From NCBI GenBank assembly GCA_017161655.1, contig JADFCV010000004.1:1-55199 (forward strand): DNA of 55,199 bases, read 5' to 3'. The stretch is from Candidatus Sumerlaeota bacterium. Its GTDB lineage: Bacteria; Sumerlaeota; Sumerlaeia; Sumerlaeales; Sumerlaeaceae. Below the pieces are notes generated by a model. That model saw only the letters and a program-made list of their open reading frames with translations. It searched no databases and was not told the DNA's origin. Within the stretch, counting starts at the first letter, position 1; each line of letters begins with the position of its first letter. A program made the position numbers and the translations under genes. Of the stretch, positions 23,998 through 34,096 are shown piece by piece.

Positions 23998-25434
23998 TTA
24001 CAACTCAACGGATGCCCACTTCTCACGTCGGAAACCGATGTAAAGAAAGATACACCTCACAAGCCAGTCTACAATGGTCCCTAGCACCACCCCGTAAATG
24101 CCGAGTCCGAGCGGGAACGCAAGAAGGTAGGTTGCGGCAATCCGCACTACAAGGTTGCCCAGGAACGAAGCCAGCATTGGCGAAACCGTCTCTCCCGCAC
24201 CCCGCAGTCCACCGCTGAGTGTCATCGCGATAGCCAGCAGCGGCTGTTCAATTGCAGCAACGAGCAGAAGAGCGTAGGCAAGCTCGACCACATCCTCTTC
24301 CCGACAAAAAAGCCCAAGCAAGGGACGTCCGAACACAACGAGAGCAACGGCCACAATCGACATCGTAAGCACGGCCAGGGCCGTGCTTTTGCGGAAAACG
24401 CGACGAGCGAGCGCAATATCGCGAAGCCCGAGTGCCTGCCCGACGAGAGTCGCTGTTGCAATTGAAAATCCCACACCAGCCATGAAGGACAGCGATTCCA
24501 GCCGCGTTGCGAGGGCATGACTCGCTAGGGCGACAGTTCCGAGACGGGCAACGAAGCTAAAGAAAACGAGAAACCCAACGCTGATCATGAGTTCTTCTAC
24601 GAAGGAAGGAATAGATATGCGCCAAATGGACGCAATTGTTGAACGCGTCGGAACGAAATGGCGCAGACGAATTTGAGGACCGTTTTTTGCGACTGCTAGA
24701 TAAACGAGCACCGCAATAGCGGCGAGGCACAAAGCAGTGCAGGTCGAGAGCCCGGATCCGAAAAGCTTCAACTCGGGAAAGCCCCATTTCCCGTAAATAA
24801 GTAAATAATTAAGAAAGATATTCACTCCATTCATGCCAAGTGCGATCCACATGGGAGTGCGTGTATCTCCCGCGGCACGCATGCTCGCTGCCCCCACAAA
24901 GAAAATCATTCGCGCAATGCTCGCCGCGAGAACAACGCGCATATAGGGAATACCTGGGGCGAGAGCGTCATCGGGTGTGCGAATCCCTCTCAAAAGCTCT
25001 GGTGTGTATGCAATTCCAGCTATGGTTAGCGAGGCCCCGATCATGACTGCCAGGAGCAAAGACTGGCCGACCGCGTGAGCTGCGCTCTCACGCGAACCTT
25101 CGCCCCAACGCCGAGCCACGAGCGCCGTTGTTCCCCGTTCAATGCATCCCAGGGTCATCTGAAGACGCCACAGGATCATGCCCGCAGCTGCTGCAGCGGC
25201 AATTGGCACGCTCCCGTAATAGGCCACCATGAAAGTGTCCACCATGAGCAGGAGGGTTTGCAGGAGGTTTTCTGCAACGGCTGGCCCTGTAAGATGAAGG
25301 ATTGTCGAGGTGAGCGAACGCGACGGGTTGGCGAACACGCTAAGATCATTGCCGGCAGAGCGGAACGCCTTCGCTTCCACCGCCATTGCGTCCCCGGCAT
25401 CAGCGCATGTTGCTCTAAGCGTGTTCTTTGGCAT
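23998..25434 (-). CDS. MATE-family multidrug/metabolite efflux transporter
   Basis: A 478-residue inner-membrane protein with about twelve hydrophobic segments in two similar halves, as in MATE exporters (NorM/DinF type), which extrude cationic compounds against Na+ or H+. Family patterns include PAVAENLLQTLLLMVDTFM at the start and GVGFSIATATLVGQALG in the second half. Substrate unknown. ATG start with AAGG four bases upstream. It is divergent from the polyprenyl synthase, with only about 60 bases shared for promoters. Confidence 0.92.
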   Translation of the reverse strand: MPKNTLRATCADAGDAMAVEAKAFRSAGNDLSVFANPSRSLTSTILHLTGPAVAENLLQTLLLMVDTFMVAYYGSVPIAAAAAAGMILWRLQMTLGCIERGTTALVARRWGEGSRESAAHAVGQSLLLAVMIGASLTIAGIAYTPELLRGIRTPDDALAPGIPYMRVVLAASIARMIFFVGAASMRAAGDTRTPMWIALGMNGVNIFLNYLLIYGKWGFPELKLFGSGLSTCTALCLAAIAVLVYLAVAKNGPQIRLRHFVPTRSTIASIWRISIPSFVEELMISVGFLVFFSFVARLGTVALASHALATRLESLSFMAGVGFSIATATLVGQALGLRDIALARRVFRKSTALAVLTMSIVAVALVVFGRPLLGLFCREEDVVELAYALLLVAAIEQPLLAIAMTLSGGLRGAGETVSPMLASFLGNLVVRIAATYLLAFPLGLGIYGVVLGTIVDWLVRCIFLYIGFRREKWASVEL

Positions 25435-25496
25435 TTTACCTTGTCGCTTGAATCAGAACAGCTTTAGTCGAATAGCTTTTTGAAAACATTCAAGAA

Positions 25497-26483
25497 GTGA
25501 GTGATCCAGCGTCCATGGCCAATGTCATCGATGAAATAGCATCTTATCTTGCCCCTGATCTTGCTCGAGTAGATGAGCATCTGGGCGAGATCCTTGACAG
25601 CGACACGGCCCTGGTGCGTGAAGTGGGCAAATATGTCCTTTCCACGCGAGGCAAGAGACTTCGCCCTATTTTGGCGATGCTTGCTGCAAAAGTCTTCAAA
25701 TATGCCGGCGAAGATCACACCAAGGTTGCCACGGCACTGGAACTCGTGCACAGTGCAACACTGCTACACGACGATGTGATAGACAAGGCTCCTCTCCGCA
25801 GGGGAAAACCCACCGTCAATGCACGCTGGGGCGACGATGTGGCCATCCTGATCGCTGACTATCTCTTTTCGCATGCTTTCAGTCTTGCGCTAAGCACGTC
25901 AGTAAGTCCGAAGGTGCTAAGCATCATCTGCCAGGTCACTGCGCGCATGTGCGAAGGGGAAATGTTCCAAATCGAGAAGCGCAAGGCGCTGCTCACGCGC
26001 GACGATTACCTTCGCATCGTGAGGGGCAAGACCGCTTATCTTTTCAGTGCATGTACGGCACTCGGTGCCATTCTTGCTCGCGCCCCCGAGCAGCAGGTCA
26101 TGCTGCTCTCCGCGTATGGCCTCAATTTCGGCATCGCTTTCCAAATCGTTGATGATACGTTGGACCTCATTGCCAGCGACGACGAAATGGGCAAGCCCCA
26201 CTGGGCCGACATCCGCAACGGCAAGCTCACGTTGCCCATTATTTACGTCTTCGAGACCGCGTCGGGCAAAGATCTCAAGCAACTTACGGAATGCTGGGAG
26301 AACGGCCGTGATCCCGACGTGATCGTGCCTTTGATCGAAAAGTATGGCGGGGTGCAATATGCTCTTTCCGAGGCACGAAGGTATGCTTCCACCGCCTGCG
26401 AACAGCTTGCAGATTTTCCGCTCTCCGAACCAGTGAACATGCTCTGCAGATTGGCGGACTTTGTGGTCGAGAGACGCAATTAG
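25497..26483 (+). CDS. Long-chain trans-polyprenyl diphosphate synthase
   Basis: A 328-residue all-helical enzyme that condenses isopentenyl diphosphate onto an allylic primer. First aspartate-rich motif DDVID at 92-96 and second DDTLD at 219-223, both intact. Residues 4 and 5 before the first motif are Thr and Ala, small side chains that usually leave a deep pocket, so a long product (octaprenyl to decaprenyl, for quinone side chains) is likely. GTG at 25497 is used as start; ATG at 25515 would remove six residues and neither has a strong ribosome binding site. It converges with the TPR protein gene. Confidence 0.92.
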   Translation: MSDPASMANVIDEIASYLAPDLARVDEHLGEILDSDTALVREVGKYVLSTRGKRLRPILAMLAAKVFKYAGEDHTKVATALELVHSATLLHDDVIDKAPLRRGKPTVNARWGDDVAILIADYLFSHAFSLALSTSVSPKVLSIICQVTARMCEGEMFQIEKRKALLTRDDYLRIVRGKTAYLFSACTALGAILARAPEQQVMLLSAYGLNFGIAFQIVDDTLDLIASDDEMGKPHWADIRNGKLTLPIIYVFETASGKDLKQLTECWENGRDPDVIVPLIEKYGGVQYALSEARRYASTACEQLADFPLSEPVNMLCRLADFVVERRN

Positions 26484-26508
26484 CTGCCCATACCGCCGAG
26501 CGACCTTC

Positions 26509-26633
26509 GCATCACGCGGGTGATGCCACCGGGGCCGTCAGCGCGAATCCCCAGGAATGCCGACTTTCGCACCTCCGCCGCCACAAGTCTGTCATGTTGT
26601 TCCCGTCCTCAGCGCCATCAGGTGCATGATGGC
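26509..26633. repeat. Two short hairpins in a convergent gap
   Basis: Perfect 7-bp inverted repeats at 26509-26526 (GCATCAC/GTGATGC, 4-base loop) and 26614-26633 (GCCATCA/TGATGGC, 6-base loop) lie between two convergent genes. Neither is followed by a T-run, so they are poor intrinsic terminators, though they may stabilise transcript 3' ends. Confidence 0.4.
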
Positions 26634-26656
26634 TCTGGCCGTGAAAGTGAGAACCA

Positions 26657-28276
26657 TTATTGCGGGTTCTGTGGGAACTGAATTCTCCGCGGTGGATAAG
26701 GATTCGTTATGACCGCGTAGCGCGCGTAGGCATCGGCAATTTTGTTGTGGAGATCATAGCTGGTGGGCGCTCCCAGTGATGGATCAAGCTGCAAGGCGTT
26801 TTTCCAGGCATAGATGGCTCGCTGGAGGTATTTTGCTGCTTCAACTTTTGGGGAAAAAGCTCGTTTGCGCTCGTCAAAATTCGTGCTGGTGTAGGCGGCA
26901 AGGTACGAGAGCGCTTGATTGTAGTAATCGTCGCCACGCATGGCCAAAGCGACCGCTTGCTGCTTCACATTCTTCTGTATGCGCTCCTGCTCCACCTTGG
27001 CTTTTGTTGCAACCTCTTGCGCACGCTGAACAATGTCTGGGAACATCGAGTATTGCGACTGGACGTCGAGCGACTTCTGCGTCGCCAGAAGGAATTGTTG
27101 TTCGGCAAGGAAGTCACTGGCATCTTTCAGCTCGCTCTCTGCAAACCGTCGCAGTCCCTCCGTTGCTGTCTTGTTAGCTGGATCCATCGCCAGCACGTTG
27201 CGATACTCTTCCTTTGCGACGTCGAGTAGACCGCGTTCCTCAGCGAACTTTGCCAGCTGTGCCCGCTGCTCCGGATCATTTTGGTTCACTTGGGCCCGCT
27301 TCAGCATGTACTCATAGCGTGCTAGCGGCGTTGTCGGCTCGTTAGGCGAAAACTGCAGGAAAAGTTTGTAGGCTTCTATGGCCTTTTTGTAATCCCCTTT
27401 CTCGGCATATTGCCGGTGGAGCATGTCGAACATCATGTAGACCCGTTGCCGCATCGTTTCGTTGGCAAATTTTGGCTCCTGAAGGTATTTGAGATAAATT
27501 GGCAACGCCTCGTCGTAGCGTTTGAGTTTAAAAAGAGCATCCGCCACCTTTAGCTCATCTTCCGGGCGAGTGCTGTTTTTGTATTGCTCGATAACTGCTT
27601 CGAGTTTGTTCGGATCCCCTTCCCACACCTTGAGCAGGGCTTTGCGGATTTCGTCGTTTTGAGGATCAAGTCGCAGAGCAATTTGCAGTTTTTCTTGAGC
27701 GCCAGGCGGATCCTGGTGGTCGAGTCGTGACTTTCCCCACAGAAAGTAAACTCGCGCGAAAGCTCGCTTGTAGGCGTCGCTCCGGGGCGAATTCTCACCC
27801 GGATCGGCCGCCTTGAGCAGGCGGTTTGCCTCATCAAATTTGCCCTGCTCGGCCAGTGCCACCGCTTGCGCCAGCATGTCGTCGATTTTTCGAAGCTGTT
27901 CCCGCTGCTTTGATGCCTCCATTTGTTGGTAGGCAGCTTCCACCTTTTGCATGCCCGCTGTCACAGTTGTGTTGTTCGGGTCAGCCTCCACGGCTTTCCT
28001 GTAAGCCTCGTAAGCCTTCACAATCTCATTTTGAGCAAAGAATTGGTCGCCAATGTGCGCATAGCTTTCGGCTGTGGATTCTCGCTGGATGGCGCTGATT
28101 TTTTCCCGAGGAATGGCAATCTCGCCCGCTGCCGTCCGGATTGTGATCGTTTTGTCTCCCGGGACGTCCTTAATGATCAGACCTTCCTGGCGTTTCCCGT
28201 CCTGCAAGACAATGATGTCGGCTGTTGCCACCGCCGTGAAACAGAGAGCCATCGCCAAAACCGCGTAAACTTTCAT
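26657..28276 (-). CDS. Secreted TPR-repeat protein with N-terminal Sm/SH3-like domain
   Basis: A 539-residue protein starting with a signal peptide (MKVYAVLAMALCFTAVATA). Next is a small beta domain (DIIVLQDGKRQEGLIIKDV to IPREKISAIQ) of a type often found in front of TPR arrays in Planctomycetes-like bacteria. Several tetratricopeptide repeats follow, for instance around AYRKAVEADPNN and LQIALRLDPQN, spaced by about 34 residues, implying a periplasmic protein-protein scaffold. The ATG at 28276 is preferred; an upstream in-frame TTG would add eleven residues ahead of the signal peptide. It is divergent from the O-antigen-ligase-like gene, so the two could be co-regulated. Confidence 0.8.
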   Translation of the reverse strand: MKVYAVLAMALCFTAVATADIIVLQDGKRQEGLIIKDVPGDKTITIRTAAGEIAIPREKISAIQRESTAESYAHIGDQFFAQNEIVKAYEAYRKAVEADPNNTTVTAGMQKVEAAYQQMEASKQREQLRKIDDMLAQAVALAEQGKFDEANRLLKAADPGENSPRSDAYKRAFARVYFLWGKSRLDHQDPPGAQEKLQIALRLDPQNDEIRKALLKVWEGDPNKLEAVIEQYKNSTRPEDELKVADALFKLKRYDEALPIYLKYLQEPKFANETMRQRVYMMFDMLHRQYAEKGDYKKAIEAYKLFLQFSPNEPTTPLARYEYMLKRAQVNQNDPEQRAQLAKFAEERGLLDVAKEEYRNVLAMDPANKTATEGLRRFAESELKDASDFLAEQQFLLATQKSLDVQSQYSMFPDIVQRAQEVATKAKVEQERIQKNVKQQAVALAMRGDDYYNQALSYLAAYTSTNFDERKRAFSPKVEAAKYLQRAIYAWKNALQLDPSLGAPTSYDLHNKIADAYARYAVITNPYPPRRIQFPQNPQ

Positions 28277-28375
28277 CGTTGCACCATCACTATTTAATTC
28301 GGCACACAATCGAGCAGTTCGCGTTGAGTGCGCGAGGACTATTTAGAAAGACTGGGCAAAGCTCTGCAAGTATAG

Positions 28376-29836
28376 ATGTATCTCGAGGCTAGAAAATCGG
28401 GTCCGCTGCCCTTGCGTCATTTCGTCACTGGTGCGATCGGCGCGGCCCTATTCGCTTTAATCTCGTTCGCAGCAGTGCGTTATGGTGGTCCGCTTGCCCT
28501 CGGCGGAATTCTCGCGCTGGCGCTACTCACGGTTGTCCTCGCCATCCACCCCTTTGTCTTCTTTGCGATGTATTATGTGGCTCTTTTTTTTGCGGATACC
28601 AAGGTGCCAGGCCTGCCTTTGAGCATAAACCAGATCATTGCGCTCCTTTTTATCATCTCATGGGTGGGGCTTTGGTTTCGAGGTCAGACAATCCGCGTGC
28701 GGTCCAGGCTCATGCCTTGGCTAACGCTTCTCGCGGTCTATTTCACCGTCAATGCTCTCTTAGGTGAAAGCGCACCGCACGGGCAGGTGATGGCGCGGTA
28801 CGTGGTCATTTATTACGGCCTCGCGATTCTCATCGCCGCATGTTTGCGTTCGGAACGAGCGATCTATGCCTACGCTTGGATTATTGTGACTCTGACCTTT
28901 CTTGCTGCTGTTGCTGGGCTTATTGAGGCGTTCGAGAGAGGGACGTTTTTCGCCTTCGCCGGCAAGATCACCGATGCCGTGCGGGTAAAAGGTGCCGCCT
29001 CCACCGCAAACGTCTATGGATGGAATCTCATCTTTGCGTTTCCTTTTGCGTTCTTTCTCTTCTCCCAGATGCGCCGGAAGGTTTTGCGCGCGGCTGTGCT
29101 TGCCATGGGGCTCTTCATTTTGTTCGTATCGCTCCTAACGCTAAGCCGCCAAACCACGGTGCTTGTCGTTTTGCTTCTTGTTGTGTGTTCGCGTGTTTTC
29201 CGCTATCCGAGTCGCCGCCAGGTTCTCCTCGGTGTGACGGTCTTTATTGCGCTTGCCGCCACACTTGCTGCACCTGCGCTCGTTGCTCGCTTTCTCTCGG
29301 TCACACGACTCTCTCGTGATTATTCCTATCTTGAGCGGCGCGACAGTATCCTCATTTGCCTCGAGGTGATCAAAGCTCGGCCGATCTTTGGCGTGGGGCT
29401 AGGCTCTTACACGGCGGTGTGGCGACAGTATTTGCCTCCCGACTACAGCACCTTTTTCGCTCAATATATCGAACCCACGCGTCCGCGCGCGCCTGACCAG
29501 GGATACCTGCAGATCACAGCTGAAGGCGGTGTGGTCGGTCTTGCTGTGTTTCTTGTCTTTGTTCTGGCAGTGGGAAGGCGCATTTGGTGCATCCGCAAGG
29601 AGGCCGCGAAACGCGATGACCCCCTTGCTTATAATCTCGCGGCACTGGTGCTTGCTCTCATGGTACAGTTTCTTGCAACGACTTTCACGGACGACACGTT
29701 TCTCTATGTTCGTGTGTGGCTGATCTATCCCCTGGCCCTGCTTCTTGACGAACGAATGCTCTGGGCTTCGGACGAACCGCCTTCGACCGCTCAAGTTTCC
29801 CCTGCCGGCGAGAAGTTAGCCGGAGAGGCGTCGTGA
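28376..29836 (+). CDS. O-antigen ligase/polymerase-like membrane protein (Wzy/WaaL family)
   Basis: A 486-residue inner-membrane protein with about ten to twelve hydrophobic segments and a large periplasmic loop. The end of that loop has the family patterns GVGLGSYTAVW and PRAPDQGYLQITAEGGVVG, seen in O-antigen ligases and polymerases. It would polymerise a lipid-linked glycan or ligate it to lipid A-core or protein; the two cannot be separated by sequence. The ATG follows TATAG directly with no visible ribosome binding site. It heads a plus-strand glycan operon: its stop overlaps the GT4 start as TGATG. Confidence 0.87.
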   Translation: MYLEARKSGPLPLRHFVTGAIGAALFALISFAAVRYGGPLALGGILALALLTVVLAIHPFVFFAMYYVALFFADTKVPGLPLSINQIIALLFIISWVGLWFRGQTIRVRSRLMPWLTLLAVYFTVNALLGESAPHGQVMARYVVIYYGLAILIAACLRSERAIYAYAWIIVTLTFLAAVAGLIEAFERGTFFAFAGKITDAVRVKGAASTANVYGWNLIFAFPFAFFLFSQMRRKVLRAAVLAMGLFILFVSLLTLSRQTTVLVVLLLVVCSRVFRYPSRRQVLLGVTVFIALAATLAAPALVARFLSVTRLSRDYSYLERRDSILICLEVIKARPIFGVGLGSYTAVWRQYLPPDYSTFFAQYIEPTRPRAPDQGYLQITAEGGVVGLAVFLVFVLAVGRRIWCIRKEAAKRDDPLAYNLAALVLALMVQFLATTFTDDTFLYVRVWLIYPLALLLDERMLWASDEPPSTAQVSPAGEKLAGEAS

Positions 29837-30987
29837 TGATTCGTGTCGCTTTGGTCTCGCACCTTTCCGAAGTTTCTGGCGCAGGGATTGCTCTTCTGCG
29901 AATTGCGCAATCACTCCAGCCTTCACGCTTTCGCACGTGCGTGATCCTTCCCGGCGAAGGTCCTCTGCTCGACCTTGCGCGCGAGCAAGGAATTCGCGCC
30001 ATCGTGATTCCTAACGCGGAAGAGAGTTGGGTCGCTGCGTCGCTCACGAAAAAGGTCCAGCTTCTAGCAGGACGGGCAGCCTATATCCGGCGCCTCATGA
30101 AGTTCTTCCGAAGAGAGCAGAGCGACGTCGTCTACGTGAACACCACTATTACTGTGTTCGCAGGGATTGCGGCGCGGATGGTGGGTCTTCCGGTCGTCTG
30201 GCACGTCCGGGAACTGCTCGAGAATCCCTCGCGTGGAATGCGAGCAAAGATGTGGCTTATAGAGCATCTGGCTGATGCGATTTTTTATGCCTCAGCAGCA
30301 AGCATGGCGCTCTTTCCCGCGCCGCGCGTGAAGCGACGGCTTGTGGTCCGCAATATCGTGGACGTCGAGCGCTTCCGGAACGTTGTCCCCCCTCCATCGC
30401 TCGACAAGGAGCTCGGCATCCAGTCAGGCGAGGTCGTGATCACCTCAAATGGTGTCTTTCCGCGCAAAGCGCCCGACCTTTTCCTTCGAGCAGCGGCGCA
30501 ATTATGTCGTCAGCGCAAAGAACCCCTTCGTTTCCTTCTCGTCGGGCCGCCGCTGCCAGAGCATCGCGATTATTTTGAACAAATGCAGATTCTCGCAAAA
30601 GAGTTCGGTATCGCAGATCGTGTGACATTCGCCGGCCTCCGAAAGGATATGCCTGCCGTGCTCGCGCGGAGTCACATTTTCGTTTCCCCATCGCGAAATG
30701 AGGCGCAGCCAAATATCATCAACGAAGCAATGGTCGCTGGGATTCCTGTGGTGGCCACGGACGTAGGGGACTGTAGGGTCATGCTGCGCAACGGCGAATT
30801 CGGAGAGGTGGTTCCACCGGAGAACCCTCAAGCCCTGGCTGAGGCAATTGCCCGAATTCTCGACGCTCGGGAAGCCGCTCTTGAACGCGCGAAACGTGCT
30901 CAAGCTGCACTTATCAGAGAATTCACATCTCCAGATTTCTGGCGACCAGTTGAAGAAGTACTCGAAGATTTGGTTCGCAAAAAATAA
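29836..30987 (+). CDS. Glycosyltransferase family 4
   Basis: A 383-residue GT-B enzyme that builds a glycan from nucleotide sugars in the cytoplasm. The N-terminal domain has the opening VALVSHLSEVSGAGIALLRI and the acceptor-side HVRELLENP. The C-terminal domain has FVSPSRNEAQPNIINEAMVAG, the E-x7-E motif of retaining GT4 enzymes, and GIPVVATDVGDC. ATG at 29836 overlaps the stop of the preceding gene by one base; GGAGAGG lies seven bases upstream. A GTG at 29833 is an alternative. Confidence 0.9.
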   Translation: MIRVALVSHLSEVSGAGIALLRIAQSLQPSRFRTCVILPGEGPLLDLAREQGIRAIVIPNAEESWVAASLTKKVQLLAGRAAYIRRLMKFFRREQSDVVYVNTTITVFAGIAARMVGLPVVWHVRELLENPSRGMRAKMWLIEHLADAIFYASAASMALFPAPRVKRRLVVRNIVDVERFRNVVPPPSLDKELGIQSGEVVITSNGVFPRKAPDLFLRAAAQLCRQRKEPLRFLLVGPPLPEHRDYFEQMQILAKEFGIADRVTFAGLRKDMPAVLARSHIFVSPSRNEAQPNIINEAMVAGIPVVATDVGDCRVMLRNGEFGEVVPPENPQALAEAIARILDAREAALERAKRAQAALIREFTSPDFWRPVEEVLEDLVRKK

Positions 30988-31072
30988 GGATGCAACGCGC
31001 ACTGCAGAATGAGAAAGGAAAGGCGAAGCTGTTAGACGGTTTCGCTACGACCGTATTCAAAGCTAACGCACA

Positions 31073-33937
31073 ATGAGCTTCCAGCGCTTACAGGCAAAGC
31101 GACATCTGTTTCTGGCCATAAGGCATGTTCTTTGGCTTCTTGTCATGCTATCCGGGGCGGTTGGTTCTGCTCAGACGACCGAGCCGGCAACCCTTGGAAC
31201 AACGGCCACTCTTCGCACAAAGCCGGACTTTTTCCAGGTGGTATGGAACGACCGAAAAACCTCCTTGCCCACTGTTTCTGTCATCGCAGGCGACTCTTCT
31301 GCAACACTGGGGACAGTCACAGTGGATCTCAGTTCGACAGAAACGGTTGCCCTGGGCAGTGGTGCAGTCGCGGTCACGACTTCGCCCCAGCTTCTTGCCT
31401 CGGAGCGCCTCTCGCCCTCGTTACCCCTTGAGGTCGATCGCTCAACAACCGCGGCCATGCTGCAGCAGCTCGATGACCTTGTGAAGCGCAACCTCTATGC
31501 GGAAGCGTTTTTGCTAGCTTGCCAACTCGTACGCGAAAATCCTGATGCTGAATTTGCCTACGATGCTGCCATCCGCACGGGCATTGTCTTGAGCCATGCA
31601 AATCCAGATCAAATAGCGGAGGACCTCGAGTTTTTCTTTCATCAGGCCAAACGTGTAGCCGCTTTACCGGGCCGCTACGTGCTCCAGCAAGCGCACTACT
31701 ACGAGCGCATAGGCCGCATGGAGAAATATAGAAAACTTGTTAGCGAATATGAGAAACGTAACACCAAAGATCCCGACTACTGGGTCACGCTAGCCCGCCT
31801 TTACGCAGTGAGTGGCGAAACAACCCGTTCACGAGAACTCATTCAGCGAGCCTTGCCTGAGGTGCAGGATGTTTTCCCGCTCGTGCTCCTTGCAGCGCGC
31901 CTTTATCGCGAAATTGGGTCAGTGGACCAAGCGCGCCAGACACTTCTTGCGGCGTTGGATCAGAACTATGGCCCCTGGCAGATGCGCTCGCTTTTACTCG
32001 AGTTCCTAAAGCTGCCAACTTTCGATCCCGCGGACTTGGGCCAAATGATCCGTGGCGCCCTGGCCAATGAAGTTCGGTACAGCGTGGCGCGCGGACTGGC
32101 GGACGCGATCATTGAAAGTGCCATTGCCCATCGTGCCTTCTTCCGCTTCCAGCGCTTTCTCGATGAACGTATCTCTGCCAAAAAAGCGTCTGACGTCGAA
32201 ATGTGGTTGGCGGCGCTCTTCGCACAACGCGCAGGGGATGACGAACGGGCATTTGAGATTCTCATGTTGGATCCCGCGAAGGCAACCCCGGTCATTGCTT
32301 ACGAGCGAGCCTCTGCGCTCGCCCAGAAGCAACGCCATCGCGAGGCCTTGGGGATCCTGGAGATTCTTGTCGCCGAGCAGCCGCTGGAGACTCCGTTCCG
32401 TTTGGCTCTGGCACGTGAGCAGGTGGCGACCACCCGGCCGTTGGATGCCCTTGATACCCTTGTTCCTATCCGCTTCGAGGAACTTGCCGGATCAGAACGA
32501 GGTGATTTTATCGAAACAGCGATGACCGCCGCCGTTATGAGTGGCGAGCCGCAGCGGATCATGGATCTATGGCTCGATCTGGCAGGTGCAGCGACCTTTG
32601 CGGAAATTCAAACCATGGGCGACATTGTCGTGCGCGCTCTCGAACATGACCCGCAGGCCCAGCGCACTGAAGATGCCGTTGCAGACGCAGCACGACAGGG
32701 CGGGCGGTGGCCACTCCTTGCGCTTTACGCGCGTCTTTGCGGCCGGAAAGGTGATCACCGGGCAGAAATCGAGAACTATGCAGCTTATCTTCAGCACGCG
32801 GCCGACGACACTCAAATGCTTCGATTTGCCGCCCAGCTCGCATTGCAGTATGCCACGCAACCACTCCTTGTAGAAGGGAGTGACGACCGACGCTCAACGG
32901 CAACGGTCCGTTTCCTCGACAATACGTTGCTTGAACATGCGGCGTCTTTTTACCGACGACTCATTGCGCTCCAGCCGATGGTGAGCGACAACTATTCTGC
33001 TCTTATGCGCCTTTATCAGACGCGAGGAGAGGTGGAGGCCGCCAAGAAAGTTGCAGCAGAATTAGCTGAGCAGAATCCCTCGTCACACGAATTGCTCGCG
33101 ACAGCGGCCACAATTCTTGAAGAAAATGGTTTTCTCACGGAAGCGCTTCACTATTACGAACGTGCTCTGCAAGCTGACCCGTCGGACTACGCAGTGTGGT
33201 TGAAGTATGCCGACGCCCTTCTTGCCGCTGGCAACCCCAAGCAAGCAGAACTCATCTGCAAAAAAATGCTGGAAGAAGGCTATAGCGGCAAACCATACAA
33301 CCAACCCGCCCTCCTGGCAAACTTGCTGAAAGTGGCAACGGTGACGCATGAGACTACTGGACTTGTTGAATACCTCTCGGCGCTTCGAGAGAGAGACGTG
33401 CCTGGCAAGCCGGAGTTTCTCCTCAGCTCAGCGAAACTGCTCCTCCAACTTGGCGCGCCTGACCAGGCCCTTGCCGCAATCGAGCGTTTCCAAAAGGAAT
33501 TTCCCAGCCACTCCCTGCTCCACGAGAGCTACTTGCTGACAGGTCAAATCTGGTATTCACACAATGATGTGCCAAAGGCGATCGCCACATTCCGCGAGGT
33601 GGAACAGAAATTCCCGCAGTCGCGCGCAGCAATCACAGCCGCATTTAATACAGCGGTCGCCCAGGCGAGTGCCGGGAAAATTGATGAAGCGCTCGAAACC
33701 TATCGGCGAATTGCCAAGCAGTATGCTAGTGATGACCATGCGCTAGGCGCACTCTTCGAGGCCGCCGTGCTTGCGCATCGCGCTGGAAAAGATAAAATGC
33801 TTACCATGAAACTTTTGGAAGAATTTCTCGCGACAGAATGTCAGGACTTCGCTTTGCGCAAGAGAGCACGCGAAGCGCTCGAAGCGCTCAAAGCCGGGAA
33901 GGAACCATTTACACCCGCCGCAAGGCCTAAGTCGTGA
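31073..33937 (+). CDS. Large secreted TPR-repeat protein in the glycan locus
   Basis: A 954-residue protein with an N-terminal signal peptide (near FLAIRHVLWLLVMLSGAVGSAQ), a Thr/Ser-rich low-complexity stretch of about 90 residues, then a long array of TPR-like helical hairpins to the end. Clear repeats include AYLQHAADDTQMLRFA, ALHYYERALQADPSDYAVWLKYADAL (quoted in part) and AIERFQKEFPSHSLLHESYL. No enzyme motif is visible. TPR proteins in exopolysaccharide loci (PelB, PgaA, BcsC type) guide glycan through the periplasm or to an outer-membrane barrel; this one has no obvious barrel. About 85 bases follow the GT4 gene; no strong ribosome binding site. Confidence 0.82.
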   Translation: MSFQRLQAKRHLFLAIRHVLWLLVMLSGAVGSAQTTEPATLGTTATLRTKPDFFQVVWNDRKTSLPTVSVIAGDSSATLGTVTVDLSSTETVALGSGAVAVTTSPQLLASERLSPSLPLEVDRSTTAAMLQQLDDLVKRNLYAEAFLLACQLVRENPDAEFAYDAAIRTGIVLSHANPDQIAEDLEFFFHQAKRVAALPGRYVLQQAHYYERIGRMEKYRKLVSEYEKRNTKDPDYWVTLARLYAVSGETTRSRELIQRALPEVQDVFPLVLLAARLYREIGSVDQARQTLLAALDQNYGPWQMRSLLLEFLKLPTFDPADLGQMIRGALANEVRYSVARGLADAIIESAIAHRAFFRFQRFLDERISAKKASDVEMWLAALFAQRAGDDERAFEILMLDPAKATPVIAYERASALAQKQRHREALGILEILVAEQPLETPFRLALAREQVATTRPLDALDTLVPIRFEELAGSERGDFIETAMTAAVMSGEPQRIMDLWLDLAGAATFAEIQTMGDIVVRALEHDPQAQRTEDAVADAARQGGRWPLLALYARLCGRKGDHRAEIENYAAYLQHAADDTQMLRFAAQLALQYATQPLLVEGSDDRRSTATVRFLDNTLLEHAASFYRRLIALQPMVSDNYSALMRLYQTRGEVEAAKKVAAELAEQNPSSHELLATAATILEENGFLTEALHYYERALQADPSDYAVWLKYADALLAAGNPKQAELICKKMLEEGYSGKPYNQPALLANLLKVATVTHETTGLVEYLSALRERDVPGKPEFLLSSAKLLLQLGAPDQALAAIERFQKEFPSHSLLHESYLLTGQIWYSHNDVPKAIATFREVEQKFPQSRAAITAAFNTAVAQASAGKIDEALETYRRIAKQYASDDHALGALFEAAVLAHRAGKDKMLTMKLLEEFLATECQDFALRKRAREALEALKAGKEPFTPAARPKS

Positions 33938-34096
33938 CAGGGATGTGATCTTCTTACCGTTCTCCGGAAAATTGAAATGGCATGCAGGTCCGGCCAGAAC
34001 TTGACGCTCACGATTCCTTTTGAGGTCCAGGGTGGGATAATAGAAGTTGCCTTTGTGAAGCGCGGAATATCCGTTAACGAGAAAACGAGCTAGCAG

